In this document: piece by piece, positions 41,341 to 56,661 of the stretch
How the letters are laid out: every line of letters starts with the position of its first letter
Position numbering within the stretch: position 1 is the stretch's first letter
Assembly (NCBI RefSeq): GCF_019399895.1
Contig: NC_091866.1
Span: forward strand, 169,501 to 233,500
Reading direction: 5' to 3'
DNA: 64,000 nucleotides
Source of the DNA: Cardiocondyla obscurior
Lineage: Eukaryota > Arthropoda > Insecta > Hymenoptera > Formicidae
Program-made: the position numbers and the translations under genes
Notes under the pieces: generated by a model
Database searches by the model: none
What the model was told of the DNA's origin: nothing
Seen by the model: only the letters and a program-made list of their open reading frames with translations

Positions 41341-42140
41341 ACCACCCTCCACCGTCTCCTCCCCAGCTACCTGTTCGTCTCTCTGTCTCCCTTTCTCTCT
41401 CACCTCTTCACAATTTAACGCGTTATAAAAAAATGTATATGCCGAATATTAATTGCAAATTGACCCGATACCGAATTTCGGAACCTTTACAACTAACGTC
41501 TACTTTCGTCTTTTTTTTTTAATTATTAGTTTGAAGATGAAACGTTCGCGAGTTATAAGCCAGAGAAGGTAGGATAGCATGGTAAATTTGCTGACTCTCT
41601 AGTCCGATACTTTCATAAGCGTTAATTACGGCAAAGCGTTTTCATGCGGAAAATTAATGCGAGGAGTGTCTAATTATGTTTATTCATATTATTTTGGATT
41701 TTGCTATGCAAACTCACCCGACTGAATTATTATAATTCGTCGCCGGACCAGATGAAAGTAGCATCCTCTATTTCATTTCGCGCCGCTCGCGCTGCGGCTA
41801 TAAATCATATCCACCGGTACAATTTGCACTATATTACCATACAGATTACCATAACGCGGCCGAGATGACTACCGGCGACGACGACGAGCGGTCGCGCGAA
41901 AATTTTCGATGAGGGAGAAAACAAAAATTGCGTTTGTTCTCGACGTTTTTTTTTTTTGTTTTTTCGCAGCTACCGCAACGACACGGATATCCACCTCGTG
42001 TAATAATAAATTTACGTAAGAATGAATTTGACGGTGTTACACGTATTGCGCGTATTGCAATTTATCGAGAGCTTTTATGTTCGATCGGTGGCTGTCGCGC
42101 ATAATATTACGGAAAACTCTATTGTGAAAGAGAACCGATC

Positions 42141-42176
<36 letters not shown>

Positions 42177-45100
42177 GTTCAAACGTTGCCCCCGTTCAAT
42201 ATTCCGAATACGATGTAACGGGAAGCATTTTAAAACACACCGCTGCGGGTCCTTTGAGGGTTCCGGCGTTCGACGAGCCTCCGTTAAAATAACGTAACCG
42301 AGCGATGGTCCGACCCAATCAACACTGTCCCGAATTTTCCCCCGGCCGAAGGGGGAAAAAAATATCCACGTCGTATGCATGGAATGTCGTCATTGCGCGC
42401 GGAATTCCGGCGAGAGAATAAAAACTACACGATCCCTCCCGCGCCGACTCACGTGCCCGCCTCGTCGAGATCAAAACTTTAATTTATTGCCCGAAGCACG
42501 CGAGCCCGCTGGCTTTCCAGATCGAACGGCGGATACGACTTAAGTGCTTTTATCAAAACGTCCCGCATTACGGTGACAGATCGTTCGCGCACCGTATACG
42601 CTCGCGCGATCGCGCACGAAAAGCGCGAATTTATACGTTTGCGGCGCGAACCACTTTTGTGCACGACCATAAACGAAAGCAATAGACCGCAGGTGTGACT
42701 GATGTTGTCGTAAATTAACACTAAATAAAGTGGTACCTCATTACGCGCGCCACCTCAAAAATGCATCGCTTTCCTTCTTTTATTTTCAATATTAATTTAA
42801 TTTATCATAGTATACAGCGCGGTATATTTTATTATATTATTATGTCTATTGTCTTCTTTAGTAATTAAAAGATTGCATTGAGACGATTAGACTTTGTAAG
42901 CTTTAATTTTTTTTTAAATAATAAAAGCTATAATTAAGTCCAAGTCTGGTATTTTTTCGATCTTTTTTTTCCTTTCTTTCTTTTTTTTTTAATTCTTTAA
43001 AGAGTAATTTTATGGATAATTAAAATTAACTTAGTCTTTCTGTATCTATTCTTTATACGTGAATTTACTCTTTATTTACACGTATCGTTTTTCCTGCCAC
43101 TACAACATAACCATGTAACGAAGTTGCGCTCGCCTGTATAGGCGATGCACCGCGCATTATTTTCAGTTATACGACACGTCTGTCGCGTTATACGCGACTG
43201 CGATGGAATTAATTCTAGTATACAAAATACATTTGACAGTCTAGATTTTACCGCGGCGCGAATAAAAGCATTAATATATTTTGCGCGAAAGATATTCGCG
43301 CAATAGAATTTGGCAAATAATAAATCTCGTTTTGCCCCGGCACGAGTGCAAATATAATAAATAAATGACAATAGAAATATGAGCTCGTATACTGGTCCAG
43401 TGGTATAGCGGTCTCGCGAAAATGTATTTTCAGCTGATGTTACGCGTAGTATACGTGCATTCCAGTTATACATAACCTTGCGCAAATGATTATTTTCCGC
43501 GATATATCCCTTTTAAAGTAATCGTTAATAAAAATTAAACATTTCTGTCGCGAACAAACCGATATTAATACCTAGCAATAATGAAGTTATCCACTTGAGT
43601 AAATTATGTCATGCGGGTACACGCTTCATCTGTCCGCCTATCAAAAAACATTAATAACAAATACGTATACGATTATTTAATAAAAAAAAAAGCTTTAAAA
43701 TATTTGCATTATCCAGAGCTTCCAGTTCGTTATCTCTATTTTTCTCCCCCGTGTTACTCCGCGTGTACCGATCTCGCAAATCTCGTATTAAAGTAATATC
43801 GTTATAACAAGTCCACTAGAAATATCGTATTGGGATTCCGAAGGGCATGATTTTCCGTAGCGCGGCTTCGAATCCGTTTTGTTCTCGAGGACATCGCGCA
43901 TCGTTGGTTTTCCAAGTCGATGCGTTACCGTCACCGTCGTTCCTACTGCGGAAAAGAGAATTGCGTCGGCGGAAAATCCCGGGGGGATAGCGCCCGTCGT
44001 CGTGGCTACCACCGTAGTGGCATGCTTTCAATTTTGAAAAAAAAAAGAGAGGAGAAAAAAAAAAGAAGAAAAAAAACAAATTGAGCCGCCAGAACAGCAT
44101 GAGCGTCACGGCTTGACGGGAGTCATCACCCAGTGCCGGCACCGAGCACTCCTCTCTTCTTCATCCCTCCCGCCCTCCCTTCTTCGTTACATGACCACGC
44201 TAGCGAGCAAACACACCGGAAGCCGCGGATATATCCCTGCGGTCATTGGCCGGCCGCAAAACCGCGAACCGTAACTCAATTAATCCGGATTGATCCGTCG
44301 GTAACATCCGAGCACGCGCTGCCGACACTGGACAATTGTGTGGGTTTACGTATATGTGTAAATCGATCAGGAAAGAGAGAGATCGAGAGACAGGTAGATA
44401 GAGAAACGGGATGATGTATATTCTCTCCTCGGCGATTATCTCGCACCGCGATAATGACCAAGGCGACTCACGTTCGAAGTGTCCTTCTAGAAAACCGCAA
44501 TTCGAAACTAGCTGTGCGGTCTTCGGGAGAGAGATGGAAAATTGAATCTAGATTGAATGCTATTGCGTCAAGAATACGCTCGTGTAATGAAAGGATTTCG
44601 AAAATTTATTCTCGATTTGGAAAATAATGTAGAAACGTTGAAATTGTCGGAAATTTTTTTTTTCTTTATCTCAGAACGTGATTAAAGAAGAAAAAAAAAT
44701 TTTTTTTTACTACTGCGCCGTGTCTTATTACTGTTATATCGCATATTTTGTTGGCTACCGAATACACTTATATTTACCGTCCGTTGTGTTTGGATTTCAT
44801 CGCGCGTCGAGGATGCGTTGTTAAAAATGTAATCGAAACTGCATCGAGCCATTGGATCGCAAACTCGATATCGTGTTTTATTTACGGATTTTTACAGAAT
44901 AATTTCGTACAAATACTTCAGCCATCTGATTATCGGAAATTATAAATTATAATATGCTTATTATGTAAGAAATTAATTATGCACGCGATAGACGAACTAT
45001 ACCGGTAACAATTGCGCCCATTATAATTATCCCGTCATTATTATTCGCCCTGTTTATTCGCGAGATTAAATGAAAGTGTGAGTTATCACGCGTTGGCGAC

Positions 45101-48100
45101 CGAACGGTCGTTATTCAGCGCATAAACTACGTTGTACATACGCATCTCGCGCTGATTTATTTCTACGCCGGCAATGGAAATATCGCGACACTTTCGCAAA
45201 CGACCTCATTTAATGCCGCGAACATACTAGGGCCGTGCACGCTCTGATAAAACTGAACGCCGACATTCTTTTTATTCCACCGTACCGTACTCGCGCGAGC
45301 GTGTTTCGACCGTTCGCAATTTCAATTTCGTTCTTTTCGTGGTACACCGAGGTAAAGGCGACGACGACATTTCCCAACCCTCATCAGTTGCCAGGAATCG
45401 TGGCCGCGCAACCAACATACATTCCGCACCATTTTTTTTCCTCCCCCTTTCGCCGTATCTTTCTCCGCAACAAGTGCTAATGGAAATTTATCACGATATC
45501 CTTAACTAATTTCTCTCAATTAAAAAAATTGATAGTTGAAGTAGTACAGATTTATGAAACATTACACGCGCGCATTTATTTTCCATTTCAGAGATAGGAT
45601 TTTAATGTTGTTTCAATATCGCGATGAAAATATTTTCGTTTATACGGATGTTCGCAATTGATTGAGTTTATCAATAATTACCTTCCTTGATTTAACCGCG
45701 TGAATAAAACGCCGACGTGCGCTCATAACGGCACGGGAAATATTATAAATAGAACGCGACGCGAGCATTAATTCGCGAGCCCCCAACGTGGAAACGTAGC
45801 GGCGGCGTGCAATTCAGAGTCGAAAATTTTACGTCCGCGAGTTCTGGCTCAGACTGTAAAGAAGATTTCCACTTGGGTAAAGGCAAGTCCGTCTCCCTTT
45901 CTCGTAAGACGAATGCATATAGGAAAGCACGGATAAGGAAGAGGCAGCGGAAATGAAGATAATAAGTAGAGTGAAGCGCTAGAAAATCTTACCGGCGCGC
46001 AGTTTCATCCTAAGAAGAGTCCCCGAGATCGGAGGTCGACATATATCCGGATATCGTACAAGGAATATTAAATACCCGGCTCTTTCGTAATATTCTTCCG
46101 CGTGTCTCGGCTTTTCCCGCGGGGGAGAGACCTACGCGGGGAAAATTTTTTTTTCTCACCGTTTTATATAAAATCGACACGAATAAATATCGCGACATTG
46201 CACTCGCCGTGTATCGTAACAATATGCGCGCGTCTGTTAAATCCAATTAAAGCCGCGCGTTTGCCTCCTGGCTTCTACATGGAAAATTGATCAGCGCCTA
46301 TCGGTCTCGCTGTCGCGAGCACGCCGAAAAATACGCGGGAATAATGTTTATCAGATGATCGAATGTCATATCGTACTCTTTTTTTCCCCCCGTCCTCTCG
46401 TCGGCGCGAAATATGTTACAGTCCTTTACACACTGCCGTATCATTTCTGTGATTCATGTTTCGTTTTCCGTGTCGAGGGGAGCGAGTAATATCCAGGCAT
46501 CACTTTCCACGCAATAACAATAAGTTGGCCAATTTATCTCGGCCGAATTTTGCCGCTCGCGGGGTCTTAGAGGGTTTTTTTTTTTCTTTTTTTTTTAGAG
46601 ACGCTTTTTTAAGAAAATGGTCGTACTCGGGCGCGCGCTGTTCTTAAATGGAACGAAGAGCGTATGAATATCTCTCGTCGCGGTGGATCACATGCAGACT
46701 CACCGCGAGAAATCACCGTGCCGCTCGTGAGATAAACCGAGCTCGACGGCTGGAGAGCGAAGAGGTCCTTCTCCGTAAATCCGTGAAGAGAGAATCCGAT
46801 GATATGTCACATGCTGATCCACCGTAACGGAGATGTCGTCACGATTTAAAAAAAAAAAAAAAGTACCCCTGTTTTAAGCGAAACCCGTGTATTTAGAATC
46901 GAGCTGCCCGTTTTCTTGTTGGAATAAAAAAGTAAAAAGAAATTTGTGCTCGCGTAAAAATAAACGACAATCAACGATACCGCGAGTTTTCACCTTTTTT
47001 GAGTAAGGCTCGATGAAATATTTCTCCGAATATTTCTCGAGAAAATGCGTGGGGAAGGTTTATAAAGCGAAGGAAGAAAAACTGGAGTTTCGGCGAAGAG
47101 GAAGGGGGAAAACTAATTTTCTTTATTACACGTCTTTTGCGAAATATTACGCGCATGTTCTTAAAGAGAAATTTAATTTTGCAAGAACCATTTTTATAAA
47201 TATAAAGTCGCGAGAGCGTTACTTTAGGAATTAAGATTGTTAAACGTTAACAGTAAAGCGGTTTCCGTCGGCCCCCGACATTTCGAAAGACGGCGACCAT
47301 TGTTACAAAGCAGCTCGGCGTAAAGTCCTAATTTAAATAAGATGAGGAAGCGAGGGCGCGGACTCTTTTTCCGGCCGCGCGTTTTTTGCTTTTTCCGTGC
47401 CGCGGGGTAAACTCCTTTTCGCAAACCGTCGCGGGGGGCTCGTCTGAAAGGCAATTATCTAGAAAGACACTGCGAGGATTCTACAACTGGCGGAGACACG
47501 CCGTGAAAACAACTGGGGGCCAAATTTACGGTATAATCCAACGTAACACGTGGCGTTACGAGCGGCGGGGTGTGCGGAGAGTTTTCTCGTTAGTTAAAAA
47601 AGTTTTCGCGCATCGTAGTTAATGCGAACGTAACGTTTATTGGCGTTCAATTAGATTAGTTTCGAACGGTGCGTCGAGAGAAGTTTCAAATCAATCCCTA
47701 TTACACATCCGTGCCGCGCGCGTTCGCTGTTCATTTATCTACGCACCTACGCGCGAACGTTTCATTTTTTTTTTTTTTTTACGTTTTTATTTCCGACTTG
47801 GAAGGAGAGGTCCGGTCCTCGAAATAATAACGTTCGGTGGTACTTCGGCAATTTCCTACGATTTACTTTTCTCGCGGAAGAAACCGCGCGAGTCGCTTTC
47901 CCATTTCTCTCGCCCGTGTCAACGTGCTCTAGAAGAAGGAAAAGTGAAATGCACGGGAATGTAAATGAAAACGGTAATGTCGATTTAACGCGTCGTAATA
48001 CGGCGCGGTGAGCCTTTCGCGCGCGAAATTTCTATGCAAGCCGGAATGCAGCCAAGTTTTCGAGCTTACATATGGATATATACATGTACATACGTACGAG

Positions 48101-48402
48101 CCCAACGGCTGCCGCATTGTTAATTCGTTCCGACTTAATATCCTTATCCCGTTACTCCGCTTTGCTTAATCAAGAATGCGCTTCCAAGCGCCGAGGGGGA
48201 TTTTTGCGTGAAGGGATGCGTGCGGCAGAAGCACATCGAAATATGTGCCGTGGAAAACATTCGCTATGGAGCTTCGTGAGAATTGCTTTCGGTAACATGA
48301 CAAAAAGCAAACAGCCACAGTTGCCTTTTCCCCCTCGTGCTTATCCTCCGCCCTTTCGTATCTATTATATTTATAATATTACACGCCCGTGTGATTAATT
48401 TG

Positions 48403-48428
48403 TTTTTTTTTTTTTTTTTTTTTTTTTT
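48403..48428. repeat. Poly(T) tract, 26 nt
   Basis: An uninterrupted run of 26 T. Confidence 0.95.
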
Positions 48429-50426
48429 CCGTTGAACGTCTGCGTAAATTGTATGACATTTCCTTCGCTAATTTCAGCCGATTGAAAAATAATGATTATG
48501 CCGTGTAAGCGATCAATTAATCGCGAGCGCTCTCGAGGTACTCGGCGTTAAAATTCACCGTGTAATTGTACGTGATTTGTAACGGACGGTGTTCGATAGC
48601 CCATTAAGCGTAAATAAACACGTTGGAGCTGAAGCGTCGGGGTGTTTTACGCGAGACGTGTCCCGGTAACATTTTTAGACCTCCCCTTCGGTCACTCTTG
48701 TTAAAACGACGAAAACAAAATCGCATTTCTGTCAGATATTTTTCATCCGGAATATATATAAAATACCGGCTTTTGATGTCCGACGTTTTCGCGCATCAGT
48801 GGACGGACTTTTTACATTTGCTTTACGCGTCCACCGGAAACGGCGTCACGATATATACGAAAGCGTAATCAGCGATCGACTGAATGCAAGATAAACCGAC
48901 GGTAATTCGATTTTTAGGGGAGGGAGGGGGGAGGAGGGACGTCCAGGACGAGAGCCGTATTTCTTATCGCAGACTCCTCGGCATTTATATCGCGATCAAA
49001 GAGACGTTGAAACAGCGGGGGAAGAAGGCCCGCCATTGCCGTCTTCCTCGTCTATGTCGGTGCAGAAGCGTAGCAGAGAGCAGAGGGGAAAATACATTTT
49101 CATAATCAAGTCAAGTACTTCGTAGTGCGTCTATTTCAGAAATTTCGCGGAGGGCTCGTGGGCGCGCGCGCGCTCCGGTATCTCTTACTATATTATTATA
49201 TATGTATATGTATATAAAGGAAATATCTGGGGGTCGAACGCAGTGAAAAAGATATTGGATTTGCCAGGGATAATGGTTGCGCTCGCATTGATGCGTTTCT
49301 TTCGCTAGAGATACGATCTATTCTTTTATCTTTCAGTTTCCCCGCTTCCTCCCTCCCCCTTTTATTTTTTATTTTTTTTATTTTTTTTTAATCGACGTTA
49401 TAGGATTATGATGAAAGTAATTTTTCTTCTTATTTCTTTCTCATTTGCGAGCAATAATCTAGCTCGTAATTAGCAATTGCGATTTCCGCGGGGATTGTAT
49501 CAATCTTATTAAGCGGTTAGAAAATCCCGAAGAGAGAGATGATCGAAGAGCTTATCGCGACTTATTCCCTTCAACGCTATTAAAAGGATACTTTTATTTT
49601 TATCAATTTTGACTTTTTCTTACTTTTATTCTGGATTTTTAAGCGAAACCTTAGGCATAGTTTGGGTTACTTTTTATAGGATAAAAAGAACTTAACTGTA
49701 AACGAAAAGGATAATTCCAAATTATAATTATAATTCCTAATTGGGATAAATTCTAATTATAACTAACGTTACTGAAAAATTTCGTTGAACTTCCGATGGA
49801 ATTTAATCGGAGGAGTGCCTTGATTTTAATTGTTTCGGTTGCTAACTGCAACGTGATATTTTACGTCTCATTTATCTACGGCACTCTGTCGTAATTTTAT
49901 CGCAATAATCATTGGTCTGTGGAATGAAGATCGCGTAGTTTCGCCAAAAGGAAGCAGAATAAAGCGAGAAACTCACCCGTTGAATGAAGAAAGCCCCGTC
50001 TGTTGAGCGGGGCGAGCTTTGAAGATCGTTCTCGAGCGGATGATAGAAATAACGGCCGATTTGCCCAAATTCCCGGAAGTCCTGCTTTCCCTCGTTCGGA
50101 AGGGAAAGGGACGATCGTCGCGAAATAGATCGCTTTCGCGCGGAACAGAAAATAGAGATTGCGGCGGAGAACGAACTTCGTCGCAAATTGCGTCTTTTCT
50201 TCGCGTCCGTTCGGTGGATTTGCCTCGCCGCTCACGCATAAACCGGGCCGTTCGGCGGATGTCTTGAACGATCGATCAACGAATTTACGACAACGTTAGA
50301 TAAACCCGACGTCGGCGCTCTTTCTCAACGCGCGGCGCACCCACGTCATCTGTTTTGTAACAGGAAGGGAATTAATTGCGCTAAGGATGCTCGCAGTTCG
50401 CGAAGCGCTGCGAGCGGTATTGCAAA

Positions 50427-50446
50427 ACGGGGACGCCCGTCCCCGT
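50427..50446. repeat. Perfect inverted repeat, 9-bp stem
   Basis: ACGGGGACG and CGTCCCCGT flank a 2-nt centre. The stem is GC-rich and exact, in otherwise unremarkable noncoding DNA. Confidence 0.85.
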
Positions 50447-53400
50447 ACAAAGCTCCCTGGCCCCAGCCAAGTTTAACTATTTTGGGATAACGAAAGGCTC
50501 ATTATATATTACAAGACTTCCCTTCGTCTTGTTGCAGGTAGTTTGATAAGCATTGACTTAAAGTTCCGACAAGGGGTCCCCTAACTCGGGCAATAAACTG
50601 GATTTCGCAGTTTCTATTGAATAATCATAAGTGTAATACTTTGCGCTTGCCACGTAATCCAGCGTCTCACGCGCCTGAATATGCATGAATCTATTGCGAG
50701 AGCCGCGCAAAGCAGAGGCTGCTACTTAAAATAATTTCGCGAAACACTTTGCGCGATACCAGAGGCGAAATGTCGGTCTGATTTTTTTTTCTTTTCTGTT
50801 TTATTACTTCAGTAATCTCCATTATTTTTACTCTTTAGTAGATTTTAATTCCTATTCTTTCGCGCGAAACATATTTTCCTCCCTTCTCCTAAAAAATAAA
50901 CGCTATTATTTTGTACAAATCCGGACTTCTTTTTTCCACGTTATTTTTTTTTTTTTTATGTTTTATTCATAATTGTTATTCGCGCAGTCTAACGTAGCTT
51001 TAAAGTAAAAAAAAAATTTTTTTTTGATAATCCACGAAACGGGCGGGTGGTTCCTTGGATCTTTAAAGGGCGAAGGTTCTTTCCTCGTACGCTACTCGCG
51101 GCGACGTTCCTTTTTATACGACGCATTTCATTAAGTTCCGTCCCGAGTCTGGAACGCATTTGCATACCACGTGAGAGTATGCGTGGGTACGTGACTAATT
51201 GCAGACGGCATTAAAAGGGCAAAATTTACGTGTCACGAGACGGCGGGTGCGATTACTTAGGAAGCGTACCGAGAATGACAACACGCCAGCAACGACGTTG
51301 CGGGAGCATCTCGCGTTGCATGCGTAAAGCTTGGGGGATCACGCAATCTTCCCCCCGTGCCTGCCTGCGTTTCCGACTTCTCGTTCGTACCTGCTCGTAA
51401 TCCTCTCCCCTCTCCCGCCTTTCCTTATTTGCCCTCGGGGCTTCGGGCGCAAACAGTGCAAGGATTACATGCTGTTTGCCGTGAATTGAAGCCACCGTAA
51501 ATTCCGCGGTTTGCCGACTTCGCGAAGCGAACGCGCTCACGATGTGCAACGACCTGCCAAAGTATCCTCGCGATCCACAACGGAATTATTAAAAACCATA
51601 GTAGTTTTTGAAAACAGGAGGGGGGGGAGGAAAGTGTGGAAATGTCGGGAGGTTAATAGAGTTCCGTCTTTCTTTCTGCGGAAATCGCGCGTGCATTTTT
51701 TTTGTGTAAAACATTTTTTGTTAAAAAAATATTAGAAAAATACCGAAAACCAAGGGGGAGGGTTTTTTTTTGTACATTTAAACGTTGAAAAAAGCCACCA
51801 AGCATTTCTACATCACCCGCTGTGACAAGTGAAATTTTATTAATGGAATGCTGGACGCTTTTCTCGCGGCAGTCTGGCGCAGGCATTTGTTGTCACCCGT
51901 AGATTGCTGATGTTATGCAATATGTGCACCATTAGCCGACCATTTCTTTCTTTTATTCTCGCGAATGGAACGATTTCATTGTGCGAATACGGGTCGCGTT
52001 TCCGGGTAATTCCGGATAATGATCAAAGCCCTCGCGTCTGTTAATAACTGCATTAGTACGTTATATGTATGATAATTAAACGTGCACGATGCGTCGTGCG
52101 CGCGACAAGTTCATTGATATTATATCAATGCTCGTAGTTGGACCAATGTAAAGGTAAATTTTATCGTACGGAACCGTTTCGCCACTTTTCTTTAAATATA
52201 ATAATCACGAGTGAGATTCGGTCTGGAATTAGCAATTATTTTAGTCATTAAACTTTTTCCGTATTCGTTAATAAAATTCTATTCGCAAACGAAGAACTGC
52301 GCGCAGTTATAATAACAATTATTTTGATATTCCAGAAATGTAGACGCCGCGTTTTATTATTTTTATTTAATAATTTTAGTATTTTTTAATTTTTTTTTTT
52401 TATTTCTTTATAATTTTATTTGACATAGCAGTCGAAAGTTTTTTTTAACAAGTTAGCATGCTGTTTAATAAATAAACTCGTAATTGAATCGCTGTTAAAA
52501 TGAGTGGGTACTTTTTTCTGGGTATAAAGTGAAAAAACCTGAAGGCGTCTGGTTTAAATGGGAAAAAAGTACGGTCGAGCGGGCCGCGCTGACAAGAAAA
52601 AGGCGCCGTCGTTCGTTTTCATTCTACTCGAATACCAATGGCTACGTTCTCACATGCAGCTCTCATTAGAAAACTCGTGAGCAGATCCGATCTCCGTTAA
52701 TGGAGGCGACCGCACACCTGCCTTTTCCATTGCGAAAATTCGTTTTTTGCCCCCTGTTTCTCCCCCGAATTCACGCGCGCGGCGCCGAGAGTGCATTCCC
52801 ATCGTAGCTCTATAAAAATATCATTTGATTTTTCGAATGTTTTAGCTTGCCCGGCGAAAAGCACGTTTGTTTATTGACACAAAATTTACTCGTTTCGCGA
52901 CAAAGTAAAATCCCATTTCTTCCACGTTTTCACCAGCGATTGAAATTAGTGTTTCGCCGGGATAAAGGAAAAATACGAGAAAACGCAGCCCCGGGGGTGA
53001 ATTAAATCACGAAAAACGAGTCTACGTCGATTATTGCTTTTACGCCGGAATATGGATTTGGATATCTAATGATCGTAATGTGCACGCTCAATTACTCCCC
53101 ATTGTCCCTTGCGATCGATACCGACACAATCGATATACAATGGGCGTTCTCGTTTGTTTGCCAACCTTTGTGGACACCCACAAAGCGGGACGCGACTACG
53201 TGCTCGAAATTACCAGTGTAATCGACAGCATAGATCATTGGTACGTCTCTGATAGTAAACGAATGGTAACAGAATACAATAGCATTCGAGCTGCGTAAAT
53301 CCCCGTCTGATCGACATTATCGCCACTTTTACGACGGACTGACTCGCAAGAAAAATATTTTCAAACAATTGTTTTGCTGTACATATATATATATTACATA

Positions 53401-53795
53401 TATATTATTTGAATTGCAACTATTACATTGTAAAGATTAAATGCATTTTTAAATACCTACGTATTCGAGCGGCGCGGAGTCCTTTTGTAATTTCATAACT
53501 AACGGTACGCGGGGTTATAATAAAGTATTCGTTCTCAGCTTGCGTCTCGCGGTTTCTGTTTTCCCCTGCGAATCTCTAGCCTCGGCCTGAGTAAATACTT
53601 GACGAGACTGCAAACCCCAATATTGCACCGCCTTCTCGCTGCAGACGACTGTGCATACATCTGTCGAACGAACGAGCGAATTACGAATGCCAGTCGGACC
53701 GAAGCGTGCTCAGAATCGTGTGAGCGCGTTCTTACCTTCTTGTAACAGAATTACCTCGTCAACTTTATTAACTTTTACCTACGTGTAACATCTAA

Positions 53796-53799
53796 GATA

Positions 53800-53822
<23 letters not shown>
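53796..53822. repeat. (AT)n microsatellite
   Basis: About 13 AT repeats followed directly by a T run. Confidence 0.95.
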
Positions 53823-53830
<8 letters not shown>

Positions 53831-55796
53831 TCTTTTGATCAATTTTACAATTTTTACTTCGAAACCTATCCGTCGGATACGTTTTTTCAATCTTTACACG
53901 ACTTATATCTAGAGAAATTTATTTTCCACATATTTCATCACGAGTGCTTTTACATGACTGTTTTACAAAAGAAACGAGATATATCCTTGCCGTTCTTCAC
54001 ACGACAGCCGAATTGCCGAACGATCTTGAAACTTATTGGATATCGCTCCATCTTCCGTGTTAGTTTATCAAATATATATCGCTTCCGTTTGGCAGGATAA
54101 ATCTATCAGGTTCGCTTTGGCGCAAATAGATTATCAATAGTTCTCTATCATTCTCTCTTTTTTTTTTTTTTTATCTGACCGAGAAACTCACGAGTTTTAA
54201 TCGATGTCCGATTTCTCTGTATTTTTACAATTTTATATCTAAAGACTTTTAACTCTCTTCATTTAATGGGAAGGAGTGGGAGGGGAGAAATATTATCGTT
54301 ATTGCACGGCTAATGGACTTGCGAAAAATGCGACCGTAATTTACGGATTTCAAGTCATCGACTTCGATTGCGACGATTGGAAAAATTCTCGTGTAAAACG
54401 TGCTGCTTAGTTGCAATGAGCGTAATATAATATAAAATATAGTAAATAATCGCATGACCGTTTAAATAATCGGTTCGCATCAAAATCACGGGTTCAACGT
54501 TTATTTAGCGCTGTAAAGTGATCGCCTGTTCAACGATCGTCTCTGTCGCGGTAAACGGGGTTTCGTTAGGCAAGAGGGTATCGTCGAAACATTGCTGCAG
54601 AGAGCACTTTGTGCTCATGGCGATTTTGTGGAATTAGTTACGAATTACCAAGCGAATTACAATGACGGTTTCCGCTTCTCTCTCTCTCTCTCTTTCTCTC
54701 TCTCCCTCTTTGGCAATCTCTGGTTACGGCACGAGCAGATGAAATAGTCGGTTTGATTTCTCGCTTGCGTACTTTCTAATTATTCGTACTACCGCGAATG
54801 GTAGTAAAATATTAACCCACATTAACCCCGAGCGCTCTTTAAAAATTTATTACATCGAAATGACCGAAAAGCGCGCGATCAATTTTCTAAATTAGATGGG
54901 CAAGTTTTAAAATTACCGCGAAAGATGAGGCGTGAAAAGTTCGAGCGGTACATTGGAAAATGCGTTAACGTTATTTTTGCGGTACCGTAATTCGATCATT
55001 ATACGTGGGAGTGTCCGTTTCACAGGGACGACGGGCCCCCATTATTCTTTCAGTTAAATTGTTATCGACAAATGTCACGCGGCTGAGCAGAACTCAAAAG
55101 GGAGCGCAACATCCTGCATCGGGATTTTACACGAAATATTCATAAAATGCTTTTACCTTGATTCCCGCGCGGAATATATAAATTATTATCGCGCGAATCA
55201 AAGTAATCCCGAATATGAATTAGACGACGCGCTGCACCGTAATTGCCACTCAATTCAATCAACGTTCCGAGAAGCTCTAATCCATCAGTATAATTAGGGA
55301 AAAACCCAATCGACGAAAAAAGAGGTTGATTGACGATAATGCGCTCCGCTTTCTTATCTCCCCCCGCAAGAGAGATGGATCTTCTCGAGTCTCTTATCAC
55401 TTTAATGCATTGCTAATTGTCTCCTCGAAGTATCATTGCGGTTATTTCGTGGATCGAGTATCACGCGGATGGGACTCGTTAGAAAAGCTGTTTTTCACAG
55501 TAAAAGCCAATTTTTTTTTCCTCTCCCCCCTCCCCTACCAGTTCCGCAAATTGATCAATTTATCATATGGGTGCAAAGCGCTCGGCCGTTTATTATATTT
55601 TTAAGGTAATCGGCGCTTGTCAAAACGGCGAATCTGTCCAATTTTTTTTCAGCGAAATATTTTCAAAGGCCACGTAAAAAAAAAAAAAAAAAATTGACAG
55701 GAAAAAGAGAGCACGTGCGTAACTGGGAACGAGCAAAACCACGGGGTTCGTCACCAAAAATGCGAATTAATGTAACGCCTCGTTCGGTTCGTTTTT

Positions 55797-55801
<5 letters not shown>

Positions 55802-55827
<26 letters not shown>
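55802..55827. repeat. Poly(T) tract, 26 nt
   Basis: An uninterrupted run of 26 T, with a shorter A run at about 55676-55693 close by in inverse orientation. Confidence 0.95.
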
Positions 55828-56193
55828 ACGCTTTTACGGTATGTTTGGCATCGCTGTGTTCGGATTCCTGCGTGAACGCTATTTTCGCTTTTGAGAGTCC
55901 CTGGAAAATTTCACAACGCTGCGCACGAAGGGCCCCCAGCTCGCAGAAATATTTCTCCCGACGGAGTAATTTAGTTGTTACAGTATTTTTGCGGTGGATT
56001 CGCGTACTGGCGATAAAATATAAATTTTAACCGAGTAAACGTGTCTATAAAGAATTCTAGCCGTCTGCTTTTGTACTTTAACTATGTCCCGTTACTGTTC
56101 ACAAATCACAAAAGGATTTCAAATATTTGTTTATAATAACAGATTTATATTAGCGTAAAATTAATCAGGCGTTGAAAGTTTTATGTTGCGGTT

Positions 56194-56215
56194 AAAAAAA
56201 AAAAAAAAAAAAAAA
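56194..56215. repeat. Poly(A) tract, about 22 nt
   Basis: An uninterrupted A run followed by GAAGAAGAAAA. Confidence 0.93.
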
Positions 56216-56661
56216 GAAGAAGAAAACGATTAAGCGTTATTTTAAGCGAGAATGTATTTATATCAGGGGTCGTCAAATTAATTAATACACTTTTATATCA
56301 TTATTTACGTGCACGCGAGCGAAAATTGGCCGGGCGAAATAACATGGGCGAGATGGGCGATTACCTTTATACCTGATATACAGCATAATTTTCGAATTCA
56401 AGTACGGATGAAACTTCCGCCAAAACTTCGTATCCCGTGAGAAAGAGTCGTCACGATAAATCTCGCAAGATATACGGAATAACTTCTTATTGCCGGAACT
56501 CCGCGGACGTAAATCTTGCTCTCCCTGTCGTCGCTAATTCCGACTATACCGCGTCACATCTCGGATCGCGGAACCAATTTCCGAAATTCGACAAAACTCA
56601 GAGAGAACTTTTCCTCGCTCATTGACGCTTTTGTTGAACTTCGGTCATCGAACATTTACCA

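Noticed and set aside
44133..44414. 93-codon Pro-rich plus frame
   Set aside because: No domain, and it ends in a GA-rich repeat.
53080..53298. 72-codon plus frame with protein-like composition
   Set aside because: No motif, no good splice sites and no start context; the length is within chance in CpG-rich DNA.
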